Shown: piece by piece, positions 17,076-26,071 of the stretch
How the letters are laid out: every line of letters begins with the position of its first letter
How positions within the stretch are numbered: position 1 is the stretch's first letter
Assembly (NCBI GenBank): GCA_017415505.1
Contig: JAFQGG010000011.1
Location: forward strand, 1-60,174
DNA: 60,174 nt
DNA from: Clostridia bacterium
GTDB lineage: Bacteria > Bacillota > Clostridia > Christensenellales > Borkfalkiaceae
Reading direction: 5' to 3'
Position numbers and translations under genes: made by a program
The notes under the pieces: model-generated
Databases searched by the model: none
Seen by the model: the letters and a program-made list of their open reading frames with translations, nothing else
What the model was told of the DNA's origin: nothing

Positions 17076-17435
17076 ATGAACGTGAAACGCGGTGAACTGT
17101 ATTACGCAGACCTTTCCCCCGTCGTGGGAAGCGAGCAGGGCGGTATACGCCCCGTACTCGTCGTGCAAAACGACGTGGGCAATAAATACTCCCCCACCAT
17201 AATCGCTGCCGCCGTCACGAGCAAAATCAACAAAGCCAAACTTCCCACCCATATCGAAATCCCGCCCGCGTTCGGTTTGGCAAAGGAAAGCGTGATTTTG
17301 CTCGAACAAATCCGTACTTTGGATAAACGACGGCTCAAAGAACGAATCGGCGAGCTTCCGCCCTCCACCATGTCCCGCGTCAATCGCGCCATTTTGATAA
17401 GCTTAGGTTTTCCCGTAACCACACAAATTGAATAA
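17076..17435 (+). CDS. Type II toxin, EndoA/MazF family endoribonuclease
   Basis: A 119-residue protein beginning [18 protein letters not shown], with the PemK/MazF signature [20 protein letters not shown] and the C-terminal [14 protein letters not shown]. It is close in pattern to Bacillus EndoA (NdoA), which cleaves mRNA at UACAU. AGAGG precedes the ATG. The usual CopG-like antitoxin gene (endoAI) and alr are not next to it: pgi lies upstream and no small frame fits in the 150 bp between. It may pair with a distant antitoxin. Confidence 0.9.
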   Translation: MNVKRGELYYADLSPVVGSEQGGIRPVLVVQNDVGNKYSPTIIAAAVTSKINKAKLPTHIEIPPAFGLAKESVILLEQIRTLDKRRLKERIGELPPSTMSRVNRAILISLGFPVTTQIE

Positions 17436-17440
17436 CGCTA

Positions 17441-17468
17441 CGCCTTTCTGTTTTAGAAAGGCGTTTTT
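17441..17468 (+). terminator. Terminator of the EndoA gene
   Basis: Stem CGCCTTTCT/AGAAAGGCG, 5-nt loop, then TTTTT. Confidence 0.8.
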
Positions 17469-17500
17469 CTCGCAAAATATCCCCGTTTCTCCAATAAAAA

Positions 17501-17531
17501 ACAAATTTCTCGCGTAAATTTGTTTTATACT
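17501..17531 (+). promoter_or_regulatory. Inverted repeat and -10 upstream of spoIIE
   Basis: ACAAATTT and AAATTTGT form a perfect 8-bp inverted repeat (17501-17508 and 17516-17523) directly before TATACT (17526-17531). There is no good sigA -35 at normal spacing and no clear Spo0A box. The repeat is a possible regulator site. Confidence 0.4.
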
Positions 17532-17554
17532 ATCAAGGAATAAGGAGATATTTT

Positions 17555-19861
17555 ATGTATATCAAACGAATAGACCGTTCACAAATTTTTCTACATATCC
17601 TATTCGCCGTCGCCATGCTCTTTTTACGGCAGGTCGGCGACAACGGCGAACCGCTCGCGCTTGCTCTCGCCTACGCCATGCCGTTCGCGGGGCTATCCCC
17701 CGTTCTCTCCCCCGTTTGCTTTTTTCTCGTCACGCTCACGGGTTGGAACGGCAGGGAAATTTTACTCGCGCTCGCGCAAAGCGGGTTGCTCAGTTTGGGC
17801 TTTTTCCTGCGCAACCGTCTACAAACCGCAGGCAAACCGAAGACGGCGCTCGCGCCCCTTTTCGCGCTCTCGTTTGCACTCGCGCTGTTCGTGGCATTCG
17901 CGCCCTTTACCCCTTACGAACTGCCCTTTGACGGCGTAGCGAATTTCAACGCGCTTTTGCAAAAGGTAGTCGTATCCGCGCTCGTGTTCCTGCTCTCCGC
18001 CGTATTCACCGTCGCCCTAAAAGCGTTGCTCAAAAAATTCCTCAAATGCCGTTTGAAGGGCGAAGAGATCGTTTTTTGCATGCTCTTTTTCGTTCTCGTC
18101 GGAGTGGGCGTATGCCGACTTTTTAGCGTGAACGCATACCTGGGTATCGCGTTTTTCGTCTTACTCGTCTTTTCCTGCGTCACCAAGGACTCAACCGCGC
18201 TCGTATGCGCGTTCGTGCTCGCCCTGCCCGCGTACCTCGTCGCGGGGCTTTCCCCCGCACGCTTTTTCGTATACGGAATCGCCGTCGGGCTGTTCATGAA
18301 ATCGGGAAGACTTGCAGGCGCGTGTGCGCTCCTGTCCGTATTTTTCGTATTCGGGTACGCGGACGGGCTGTACGCGTACCCCACCGAGCAACTCGTGCGC
18401 TCGATCCTCTCCGCCACGCTCCCCGCGCTCTTATTTATGCTTTTACCGCCGTCCCTTATGCGGAGCATGGAAAACCGTTTAATTTTTTATCGGGAAAAGC
18501 ACCTTTCCCGCGTTGCCATCAACCGCAATCGCTCCGCAATCGGGAAACAGCTGTTTGAAATCTCCGACGTGTTCCGCGAAATCGAAGCCACCTTTTCCGC
18601 GCTCGGCACGACGGAAGCGGAAGCGGGCGCGAAAGAATACATTCGCGGTTGCGTGGTCGAAGAGGCGTGCAAGATTTGCCCGCAATACCGTTCCTGTCAG
18701 CGCAAAGGCGTTTTGCAAGACCTTGGCAAACTCGTGGAAGTGGGGTGCATGAAGGGAAAAACGAGCTTGATCGACGTACCGAAAAAGCTTGCGGACGCGT
18801 GCGTGAATCAAAGCAATATCCTCTACGCCGTCAACCGCCGAATCGGGGAGTATAGAAAATATATGCTCGAAACGGAAAACGCCGCTTCGGGCAGAGCGCT
18901 TCTCGCTGGACAAGCGCAGGGCGTAAGCGAAATTTTGCGCAACCTTGCTTTGGAGCAAAGCGAGCCTTTGCGCATTTACACGGACAAGGAACACGCGCTC
19001 AACCTCGCTTTTCTCAGCGCAGGAATCGTATGCTCGGAAGTACTCGTCTACGGTGAGGAAGACGGGATTACCCTATCCCTCGTCACTTTCGGGCGCGCCG
19101 ACGTAAAAAAAATCGCCGCGGTGGCGAGCAATCAACTTGGAATCCCTATGATGATTTCCGAACGAATTACCCTTTCCGCGGACAAATTTTGTTGTATTTT
19201 GCGCAAAAAGCCCGTCTTTGACGCGGCGTTCGGGGTTGCGACGGCGCGCAAAGCGGGCGAATCGGCAAGCGGGGATACCCACTCGGTTATTAAGATCGAC
19301 GAACGCAGGTTTATGGTCGCGCTCTCCGACGGCATGGGGAGCGGTGAGTACGCGCGCCGTATCTCCGAAAGCACGATTACCCTGCTCGAAAGCTTTTACC
19401 GCGCCAAAATGCCGTCCGAAACGGTGCTTTCCACGATCAATAAACTGCTCACTTTTTCCAAAGAGGAAACTTTCGCGTGCGTGGATATCGCAATCGTCAA
19501 CCTCGACGACGGCAGGGCGGATATCGTCAAAATAGGTTCGCCCGTCGGGTTTATCCTTTCGGGGAGTACGGTGAAGGTATTGGAAGGCGGGTCTTTGCCC
19601 TTGGGGATTCTCGATTCCCTTCACCCCGACACGCAATCATACGAGCTTAAAGAAAACGACACGCTCCTATTTTTAAGCGACGGTGTGACGGACGCGTTCG
19701 GCTCGACCGCCGATTTATACGAGGTCTTGAAAAAAGTGCCGTCGGGCAACCCGCAACAGCTCGTCGATTTGCTAATGGAGCAAGCGTTATACGCCTACGG
19801 GGGCGTTGCGAAAGACGATATGACCGCGCTCGCCGTACGGTTGTTCCGTTCGGCGGTGTAA
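17555..19861 (+). CDS. spoIIE: Stage II sporulation protein E (SpoIIE), PP2C phosphatase
   Basis: A 768-residue protein. About ten transmembrane helices fill residues 10-310. A cytoplasmic linker follows with a Cys cluster (CVVEEACKICPQYRSC, near 370). The C-terminal PP2C-type phosphatase spans about 560-765, with metal-binding Asp in ALSDGMGSGEYA and FLSDGVTDAFG. In Bacillus SpoIIE dephosphorylates SpoIIAA and so frees sigF in the forespore. AAGGAG lies 8 nt before the ATG, unlike the leaderless late sporulation genes in this window. Confidence 0.95.
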   Translation: MYIKRIDRSQIFLHILFAVAMLFLRQVGDNGEPLALALAYAMPFAGLSPVLSPVCFFLVTLTGWNGREILLALAQSGLLSLGFFLRNRLQTAGKPKTALAPLFALSFALALFVAFAPFTPYELPFDGVANFNALLQKVVVSALVFLLSAVFTVALKALLKKFLKCRLKGEEIVFCMLFFVLVGVGVCRLFSVNAYLGIAFFVLLVFSCVTKDSTALVCAFVLALPAYLVAGLSPARFFVYGIAVGLFMKSGRLAGACALLSVFFVFGYADGLYAYPTEQLVRSILSATLPALLFMLLPPSLMRSMENRLIFYREKHLSRVAINRNRSAIGKQLFEISDVFREIEATFSALGTTEAEAGAKEYIRGCVVEEACKICPQYRSCQRKGVLQDLGKLVEVGCMKGKTSLIDVPKKLADACVNQSNILYAVNRRIGEYRKYMLETENAASGRALLAGQAQGVSEILRNLALEQSEPLRIYTDKEHALNLAFLSAGIVCSEVLVYGEEDGITLSLVTFGRADVKKIAAVASNQLGIPMMISERITLSADKFCCILRKKPVFDAAFGVATARKAGESASGDTHSVIKIDERRFMVALSDGMGSGEYARRISESTITLLESFYRAKMPSETVLSTINKLLTFSKEETFACVDIAIVNLDDGRADIVKIGSPVGFILSGSTVKVLEGGSLPLGILDSLHPDTQSYELKENDTLLFLSDGVTDAFGSTADLYEVLKKVPSGNPQQLVDLLMEQALYAYGGVAKDDMTALAVRLFRSAV

Positions 19862-19875
19862 TAAAAAAAGCAAAA

Positions 19876-19907
19876 CAACCACCCTTCGTCTATGCAAAGG
19901 GTGGTTG
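19876..19907 (-). terminator. Terminator of the ABC ATPase gene (shared with spoIIE end)
   Basis: Stem CAACCACCCTT/AAGGGTGGTTG with a 10-nt loop. On the minus strand it is followed by TTTTGCTTTTTTT. It lies between convergent genes. Confidence 0.85.
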
Positions 19908-19932
19908 CCAATTTATCAAAGGAAGTCAAGAA

Positions 19933-21345
19933 TTATTCTTCGTCTTTCGTTTCAACCGTTTCTTCGGTTTCTTCTTTTACGACAGGCGCTTCGTCAACGA
20001 CGGGAGCTTCCGCAGCAGCTTTCTTCGCCGCCATCTTCGCCATTCTTGCGTCTTTTCTTGCTTGCGCTTTCATTTCTTTCGTCACGATACGAGCCGCGTC
20101 GATCTTCGCGCGCATTTCTTGGGGTGTAGGAGGCACGAACGCAGAACCTTCCGCGTTTTCTTCGATAACTTCGTAGCCCTCGTCTCTTTCAAGAAGGGTT
20201 GCTTCCGTTTCACCGTCGAACATATGAATGTGGTGCGCGTCGAACGCAAGTTCGATAACGTCCTTCAAAGCTACAACCGCACGGCTGGAAATCTTCGCGA
20301 TCATTTGCGTGGAGTTGTCGATAACCGAGCTTTCCTTGCCTTCGTGGTCAAGTTCGCAGTAGATTTGCGTTTCCGCACCGAGTTTTTCGATAACTTCTAC
20401 ACGCGCCTTAATAACCGTTTCGGGCGAGTTGGAAATGAACATTTGATCTTGGTGAATATCTTCGGGACGAACGCCGAGCGTGATCTTCTTGCCGGTATCG
20501 AGATATTCGTTGATATTCTTGATTCTCGCCGCAACGGACTTAGGAAGAAGGATCTTGTTGTTGCCCGTGAATTCCACGTATACTTTGCCTTCCGAGCTAC
20601 TAAGGGTGGATTCTTTGAAGAAGTTCATTTGAGGCGTACCGATGAAGCCCGCAACGAAAAGGTTTACGGGATAATCGTACAAGTTTTGAGGGGTATCTAC
20701 CTGTTGCATGAAACCGTCTTTCATAACGACGATTCTCGTACCCATCGTCATAGCTTCTACTTGGTCGTGCGTAACGTAGATGAACGTCGTAGCAAGACGA
20801 GCGTGAAGCTTGGAAATTTCCGTTCTCATCGAAGCACGGAGTTTCGCGTCGAGGTTGGACAAAGGTTCGTCGAGAAGGAACACTTTGGGTTCACGAACGA
20901 TCGTACGACCGAGCGCAACACGTTGACGTTGACCGCCGGAAAGTGCCTTGGGTTTACGGGAGAGGTAATCGGTGATACCGAGAATTTCCGCAGCCGCTTT
21001 TACCTTTTGGTCGATAATTTCCTTGGGTACTTTTCTAAGTTTAAGACCGAACGCCATGTTGTCGTATACGGACATATGGGGATACAACGCATAGTTTTGG
21101 AATACCATGGCGATATCTCTGTCCTTGGGAACGACGTCGTTCACGAGTTTACCGTCGATATAGAGCTCGCCCGAAGAAATTTCTTCAAGCCCTGCAATCA
21201 TACGAAGCGTAGTGGATTTACCGCAACCGGAAGGTCCTACGAGTACAATGAATTCCTTATCTCTAATATCGAGACAGAAATCGAAAACCGCCTGTACACC
21301 GGAAGGGTATACTTTGTTGATGCCTTTCAGCAAAAGTCCTGACAT
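19933..21345 (-). CDS. Sugar ABC transporter ATP-binding protein (MsmX/UgpC type) with acidic/basic tail
   Basis: A 470-residue protein. Residues 1-240 are the ATPase: GPSGCGKST, LSGGQRQRVALGR, VFLLDEPLSNLDA and VTHDQVEAM. Residues 240-370 are the TOBE/MalK regulatory domain (GVRPEDI). After about 385 there is an unusual tail: first Ala/Lys-rich helices, then a Val/Glu-rich acidic end. MsmX/UgpC-type ATPases energise several carbohydrate importers; no permease genes lie nearby, which fits a shared ATPase. The ATG at 21345 is 7 nt from GGAGGA; a TTG further upstream would put the ribosome site inside the gene. Confidence 0.9.
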   Translation of the reverse strand: MSGLLLKGINKVYPSGVQAVFDFCLDIRDKEFIVLVGPSGCGKSTTLRMIAGLEEISSGELYIDGKLVNDVVPKDRDIAMVFQNYALYPHMSVYDNMAFGLKLRKVPKEIIDQKVKAAAEILGITDYLSRKPKALSGGQRQRVALGRTIVREPKVFLLDEPLSNLDAKLRASMRTEISKLHARLATTFIYVTHDQVEAMTMGTRIVVMKDGFMQQVDTPQNLYDYPVNLFVAGFIGTPQMNFFKESTLSSSEGKVYVEFTGNNKILLPKSVAARIKNINEYLDTGKKITLGVRPEDIHQDQMFISNSPETVIKARVEVIEKLGAETQIYCELDHEGKESSVIDNSTQMIAKISSRAVVALKDVIELAFDAHHIHMFDGETEATLLERDEGYEVIEENAEGSAFVPPTPQEMRAKIDAARIVTKEMKAQARKDARMAKMAAKKAAAEAPVVDEAPVVKEETEETVETKDEE

Positions 21346-21389
21346 AATCTTTTCCTCCAAAATGGATTTACATATTTTTCGATACTACT

Positions 21390-21418
21390 ATTTTACTACA
21401 TTTACAAAAAAAATACAA
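21390..21418 (-). promoter_or_regulatory. Promoter of the ABC ATPase gene
   Basis: Minus-strand TTGTAT (21413-21418), 17 bp, TAAAAT (21390-21395). Confidence 0.65.
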
Positions 21419-21506
21419 TAGACAAATCCCACAAACTTGTCCTTTCCGTTTGTATACTTTGCACAAGTTTTCCCTATTTCCCACGCCTTGCCCCGTTTTT
21501 TCGCTT

Positions 21507-21830
21507 TTACATTTTTTCAAAGCGTTCAACGGGCGAAACGAACACGGTCGCGCCCCCGACGAGCACTTCCGCTTTATAATACCCGAACGCAGGCACGCCC
21601 GCGTTTACGACGGAAGGAATGGGCTCCATGCGCCGAGCGCAATGCTTGCGAATGATTTCCAAAACGCCGTCCACGCCGTCGTCGTCCACGCCGATAAGGA
21701 GCGTTACGTTCCCCGCTTTCAAAAAACCGCCCGTCGTCGCCATGCGCGTGAACGAGATTTTTTCTTCGGTGAGCGCGTCGCACACTTCCCCCGAGTCTTT
21801 TTTGTTTACGATTGCCGTTATCATTTTCAT
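21507..21830 (-). CDS. darA: Cyclic-di-AMP receptor DarA (PII-like)
   Basis: A 107-residue protein matching the DarA/PstA (YaaQ) family: MITAIVNKKDSGEVCDALTEEKISFTRMATTGGFLKAGNVTLLIGVDD. The conserved T-loop-like region RMATTGGFLKAGN and the C-terminal GGATVFV...FEKM are present. DarA is a trimeric PII-like protein that binds c-di-AMP. AGGGGG lies about 9 nt before the ATG. A second in-frame ATG two codons later is less well spaced. Confidence 0.93.
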   Translation of the reverse strand: MKMITAIVNKKDSGEVCDALTEEKISFTRMATTGGFLKAGNVTLLIGVDDDGVDGVLEIIRKHCARRMEPIPSVVNAGVPAFGYYKAEVLVGGATVFVSPVERFEKM

Positions 21831-21901
21831 AAGGTTATCCCCCTTTTATTTTACGATGGATTTCGAGCGAAAATTCCGCTCGTTTTGCAAAGCAAAATTA
21901 T

Positions 21902-22548
21902 TGGCAGGATAATCCTGCACCTAATTTTGTCTATCATTCTCGGTCGGGTTACTACACCGCCGTTTTGACAGCTTTTTTGCTCTCACCAGCCCCTTTTCTA
22001 AAAACTTAACCATGGGCAGGATAATCCTGCACCTAATTTTGTCTATCGCTCCGTTTCGGGTTACTACACCGCCTTTTTGACAGCTTTTTTGCTCTCACAA
22101 ACCCTTATTTCTAAAACTTAACCATGGTTAAGTTTTTGTTTTGCCTTAAAATACCGACTCTACTCCCAGTAGAGTTGCGTTTTTGGGGCGGTTTTTTTGG
22201 ATTTGCAAAACTTAACCATGGTTAAGTTTTGGTTCGTTGCGGGTTTTCCGTTCAACTTTGTGCCAAGCGAAGTAAAACGGTGCAAGACGCGAGTAGTTCA
22301 AGGAGCGCGAGGATAACCCGAGGGAGCGTACTTATGCGTACGTGACCGAGGGTTGCCACAGCGCGACGACGAAATACGAAGCGGATTCTCCGCGGTTACC
22401 GCCTCGCCCGAATAAACCGAAGTAAAACGGAGCAAGACGCGAGTAGTTCAAGGAGCGCGCGGCTTTCCCGACGGGAGTTTACTAACCGTAAACGAGCAAG
22501 GGAAAACGCAAGCGCGACGAAGAAATACGAAGCGGATTCTCCGTTTTA
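21902..22548. repeat. Hairpin-mosaic repeat array 3
   Basis: About 650 bp. It opens with two tandem roughly 100-bp units, each starting GCAGGATAATCCTGC. The 24-bp palindrome follows at 22113-22136 and 22207-22230, with a half-copy at 22001-22015. Then come two roughly 110-bp units with GTAC and CGGATTCTCCG hairpins. The terminal GTTTTAC contains the stop codon of the aldo/keto reductase gene. Confidence 0.85.
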
Positions 22549-23466
22549 CGGGAGAGTTTTGCCGGTGGAAAGATATAAACCATACCACTCTTCGCGGGTC
22601 AACGATATTTCCGAGACGGCGCATAAGTTGCGCATACGCTCGGGGTTGGTCGTGCCCGTCACCACTTGCGCAAACGCAGGGTGGCGTAAAATCCAAGCCA
22701 ACGCGATTGCTTCGCTCGTGCAACCGTATTTTTCCGCGAGCGCGGAGAGTTTTGCGTTTAATTGCGGGAACTTCTCGTTCCCAACGAATACGCCCTCGAA
22801 AAACCCGTACTGCAACGGCGACCAAGCCTGCAACGCGATATTATGCAAACGGCAATAATCGAGCGTATCGCCCGCGCGCGTTACGGCGGAGTCGCCGTTC
22901 GTGTTCACGTTGAACCCCGCGTCCACGAGTGCCGTATGCCCCAACGAGAATTGCATTTGATTAGCAACGATTTGCACACCGCTCGCACGCAAAATCTCCA
23001 TTTGTAACGCGGAGAAATTGCTCACGCCGAACAGGCGCACCTTGCCGTTCGCGCGGAGTTTTTCAAACGCCGTCGCAATCTCGTCCGCTTCCATTAAAGT
23101 ATCGGGGCGGTGCAATAAAAATATATCGATATATTCGGTGTTCAACCGTTTCAAGCTATTGTCCACGGAGTTCAAAATATACTCGGCGGAAAAATCGTAC
23201 CACCGACCCGTTTCGCTCTTGCATATTCCGCATTTGGTTTGAATAAGGTATTCCTTTCTCGAAAGTCCCAAATCCTTGACCGCCACGCCGAAAATGCGCT
23301 CGCAATCCCCCTTGCCGTAAATATCGGCAAGATCGAAGGTATTCACGCCGTTGCGCACCGCTTCGACGATAAGATTTTCCGTTTCCTGCAACGGTTTATC
23401 GGCGATCCGCATACAGCCCATCGCCACGCGCGAGGCGTTGATACCGTGAAGATTACAATATTTCAT
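22546..23466 (-). CDS. Aldo/keto reductase
   Basis: A 306-residue protein of the YdhF-like aldo/keto reductase group. Catalytic residues are visible as FDLADIYGKG (Asp, Tyr), IQTKCGI (Lys) and LLHRPD (His). The C-terminal NADPH-binding segment TGTTNPERM is present. The substrate is unknown. It is a cytosolic NAD(P)H-dependent oxidoreductase by family. A GGGGAG site precedes the ATG. The stop codon lies in the end of repeat array 3. Its promoter probably lies in or next to the left inverted repeat of the mobile-like element. Confidence 0.92.
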   Translation of the reverse strand: MKYCNLHGINASRVAMGCMRIADKPLQETENLIVEAVRNGVNTFDLADIYGKGDCERIFGVAVKDLGLSRKEYLIQTKCGICKSETGRWYDFSAEYILNSVDNSLKRLNTEYIDIFLLHRPDTLMEADEIATAFEKLRANGKVRLFGVSNFSALQMEILRASGVQIVANQMQFSLGHTALVDAGFNVNTNGDSAVTRAGDTLDYCRLHNIALQAWSPLQYGFFEGVFVGNEKFPQLNAKLSALAEKYGCTSEAIALAWILRHPAFAQVVTGTTNPERMRNLCAVSEISLTREEWYGLYLSTGKTLP

Positions 23467-23491
23467 ACTTTTTTCTCCCCTTTTTCTTTAT

Positions 23492-23771
23492 TATACTATA
23501 AAGGAATAAGCCGAACCTGATTTTGAGCGCCGAATTTTGCGCTATACTTCGTTAAAAGCCTTGATAAACCGTTTGGTTGCCCTTCGGCTTTCGCCTCGTC
23601 TATCTCTAAAATTCGGTCGCTGAAAATTGCTTTGCACCTCAATGCGCGGATTTTTGAGCTATTTTTCGTGAGGAGGAAGCAATTATACTTACCGTATTAT
23701 AATGACGACGAACGGAAAAGAGCCAAAAAGACGCACATTGAGGCAGGTTCGTTTTATTCCTTTATAGTATA
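23492..23771. mobile_element. MITE-like element with 28-bp terminal inverted repeats
   Basis: The 280-bp non-coding segment begins TATACTATAAAGGAATAA (23492) and ends with its reverse complement (to 23771). About 25 of 28 positions match between ends. The core 23550-23596 recurs with one mismatch at 39355-39401 after the AraC gene. The right end resembles the pyr leader. Each end carries a -10-like TATAGTATA(AT), so the element could supply promoters to the flanking genes. No transposase is present. A target duplication cannot be fixed because the ends are AT-palindromic. Confidence 0.6.
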
Positions 23772-23809
23772 GCACAATTTCCTAATTATGTCAACGGTTG
23801 AAAGGAAAT

Positions 23810-24442
23810 TTATTCTTCCTTGAACGCGGAATAATACTCTTTCCCGCGGGTTATTTGCACGCGACCTTGCATATAGTCGATCAAACCCTTTTCAAACGCC
23901 TCGCCGTCCGTCTTTTTCACCGCTACGGTAAAGGTTACCTTATCCGTATAATCGGTGGAAAGCAGGGAGCAGGTATGCGTTGAAATATATTTTTGCACGC
24001 CGTCGATACCCGTATAATCGACGGCGATTTCGTATTCGGTGCAAACTTGTAAAACGCGGATATCCGCCTCGTCCAAGCACTCGGCGACGGACGAGGAATA
24101 CGCGCGCACCAAACCACCTGCGCCCAATTTCACCCCGCCGAAATACCGCACGACCGCAACCGCCGTTTCGAACAGTTTTTTCGCTTTTAGCACTTCGAGC
24201 ATAGGCACGCCCGCCGTGCCTTGCGGTTCGCCGTCGTCGGAAAAGCGTTGCAAGTTCCCGATTTTATCGGCAACGAACGCAAAGCACACGTGCGTAGCAA
24301 GCGTATGCGCTTTGCGGATTTCCGCAATAAATCCCCGCGCCTCTTCCTCGCTTTCCACGTGCGCGCAATAGGTGATAAACCGCGATTTTTCGATAACCTT
24401 TTCCCGCTCGTGGCGGGCGTAGACGGTACGGACCTTTTCCAT
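23810..24442 (-). CDS. YigZ family protein (IMPACT/UPF0029)
   Basis: A 210-residue protein of normal length. The N-terminal IMPACT domain has the family motifs EKSRFITYCAHV, ATHVCFAFVADK, FSDDGEPQGTAGVPMLEVL and VVRYFGGVKLGAGGLVRAYS. A DUF1949-type C-terminal domain follows. The biochemical role is unknown. AAGGAAAAG precedes the ATG. The CDS contains a copy of the 12-mer motif on its coding strand side. Confidence 0.93.
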   Translation of the reverse strand: MEKVRTVYARHEREKVIEKSRFITYCAHVESEEEARGFIAEIRKAHTLATHVCFAFVADKIGNLQRFSDDGEPQGTAGVPMLEVLKAKKLFETAVAVVRYFGGVKLGAGGLVRAYSSSVAECLDEADIRVLQVCTEYEIAVDYTGIDGVQKYISTHTCSLLSTDYTDKVTFTVAVKKTDGEAFEKGLIDYMQGRVQITRGKEYYSAFKEE

Positions 24443-24458
24443 AACTTTTCCTTTTGAA

Positions 24459-24481
24459 AAAGGCGGCTTTACACCGCCTTT
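24459..24481 (-). terminator. Terminator of tyrS
   Basis: Stem AAAGGCGG/CCGCCTTT with a 7-nt loop. On the minus strand it is followed by a T run. It lies between tyrS and yigZ. Confidence 0.8.
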
Positions 24482-24484
24482 CGT

Positions 24485-25678
24485 TTATTTTACGATTATT
24501 TTCAAATGCATTTTTTTGCCTTTATGCAAAACGAACTCTTTGGACGGCACGGGCATATTCGCGTCCGTCACCTTCGTTTCGTCCACGGAAACACCGCCTT
24601 GCTCGATAAGTCTTCTCGCTTCGCCCTTGGACTTTGCAACGCCCGCCGCCACCATAGCGTCCACGACCGTTTCCACGCCCTCTACTTCTTTCGTCAACAG
24701 CTCCGCGCTACCGCCGCCGAACGCCGCGCGCGCTTGGCTTTGCGCCACCGTCGCTTTTTCCTCGCCGTGTACCTCTTTGGTAAGCTCGTAAGCAAGCACT
24801 TCTTTCGCCTTGTTCATACGCTCGTCCTTGTAACGGCAAAGCTCCTCAATTTCTTCCACGGGCAGGAACGTAAGCAGTTTCATGCACTTCTCCACGTCGC
24901 CGTCGTCGATATTTCTCCAATATTGATAAAACTCGTACGGCGTGGTTTTATTCTCGTCCAACCAAACCGCGCCCTTCGCCGTCTTACCCATCTTTTTACC
25001 GTCGGAAGTGGTAAGCAGGGTAAATGTCATGGCGTACGCAGGCTTTTGCTCCTTGATACGGATGAGGTTCGCGCCCGCGAGGATATTACTCCATTGATCG
25101 TCCCCGCCAAGCTCTAATTGACAGCCGAATTTCCTATACAGCACGAGGAAATCGTACGCCTGCATGAGCATATAGTTAAATTCCAAGAAGGAAAGACCGC
25201 GCTCCAAGCGTTGTTTGAAACATTCCGCCGTCAACATTCTGTTCACGGAGAAATGCGCGCCGATATCCCGCAAAAATTCCACGTAGTTCAAATCGAGAAG
25301 CCAATCCCCGTTGTCCACGATCACCGCCGCGTTCTCGCCCTCGAAGCTCACGAATTTCGACATTTGCTTTTTGAAACATTCTACGTTGTGGCGAATCGTT
25401 TCCTTCGTCATCATAGAACGCATATCCGTTCTGCCCGACGGGTCGCCGATCATTGCCGTACCGCCACCGATCAAAATTACGGGTTTATGCCCCGCCTGTT
25501 GCATATGGTGCATGGCGATAAGTTGCATGAAATGCCCCACGTGCAACGAATCCGCCGTGGGATCGAACCCAATATAAAAAGGTACGCTTTCCTTGCCGAG
25601 CTTTTCGTAAAGCTCTTCCTCGTACACCGTTTGTTTTACAAACCCGCGCGCTCTAAGCGTATCCATTACGTTTGCCAT
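24485..25678 (-). CDS. tyrS: Tyrosine--tRNA ligase
   Basis: A 397-residue class I synthetase. The HIGH region is [15 protein letters not shown] and the KMSKS loop is the variant [13 protein letters not shown], both usual for the TyrZ-like branch. The C-terminal S4 RNA-binding domain covers about residues 330-397 ([14 protein letters not shown]). TAGGAGA precedes the ATG. No T-box leader was seen upstream. Confidence 0.96.
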   Translation of the reverse strand: MANVMDTLRARGFVKQTVYEEELYEKLGKESVPFYIGFDPTADSLHVGHFMQLIAMHHMQQAGHKPVILIGGGTAMIGDPSGRTDMRSMMTKETIRHNVECFKKQMSKFVSFEGENAAVIVDNGDWLLDLNYVEFLRDIGAHFSVNRMLTAECFKQRLERGLSFLEFNYMLMQAYDFLVLYRKFGCQLELGGDDQWSNILAGANLIRIKEQKPAYAMTFTLLTTSDGKKMGKTAKGAVWLDENKTTPYEFYQYWRNIDDGDVEKCMKLLTFLPVEEIEELCRYKDERMNKAKEVLAYELTKEVHGEEKATVAQSQARAAFGGGSAELLTKEVEGVETVVDAMVAAGVAKSKGEARRLIEQGGVSVDETKVTDANMPVPSKEFVLHKGKKMHLKIIVK

Positions 25679-25711
25679 AATTTTTCTCCTATCTTTTGCT
25701 TTTGTATAAGT

Positions 25712-25966
25712 TTACACTTTTTCCCCGCAAAAGTCAAGCGTTTTGCGCCCGTCCGCAAGCATTTGCGGGCGTTTCGCCCACCTTTTCGCCGTCGAAAGCA
25801 CCGTCCCGCTCCCCACGACGATCGTCAACTCCCCCAACATTTGCGCCACCACCTCTTCTTTCGTGCGGTTTTGTAAACTCTCCACCAAACGACGGTTGAT
25901 TTCCCCGTTCCTCTTTTCTAAACGCGCCTTTTCCATATTCTCCAATAAAATCTCAAATCTCGTCAT
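25712..25966 (-). CDS. Hypothetical small protein (84 aa)
   Basis: A mostly helical, charged 84-residue protein (MTRFEILLENMEKARLEKRNGEINR...). It has no signal peptide or recognised domain. AAGGAG lies 8 nt before the ATG, which supports real translation. It ends 33 bp before the tyrS start on the same strand and may be co-transcribed with it. It diverges from the WYL regulator. Confidence 0.55.
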   Translation of the reverse strand: MTRFEILLENMEKARLEKRNGEINRRLVESLQNRTKEEVVAQMLGELTIVVGSGTVLSTAKRWAKRPQMLADGRKTLDFCGEKV

Positions 25967-26015
25967 GTTTTTTCTCCTTGTTTTTCTTTTCTACCCATAT
26001 TATACCACAATAAAC

Positions 26016-26045
26016 TTGACATATGCCTGTCATATATGATAAAAT
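26016..26045 (+). promoter_or_regulatory. Promoter and inverted repeat upstream of the WYL regulator
   Basis: TTGACA (26016-26021), 18 bp, TAAAAT (26040-26045). The spacer contains the inverted repeat ATATG-5-CATAT (26021-26035), well placed for an autoregulatory operator. Confidence 0.55.
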
Positions 26046-26071
26046 ATTTTTAGAAAAGGAGAAAATTTTTT

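Noticed and set aside
24485-26010. T-box leader for tyrS or trpS
   Set aside because: No specifier stem or conserved T-box sequence could be found upstream of either gene.
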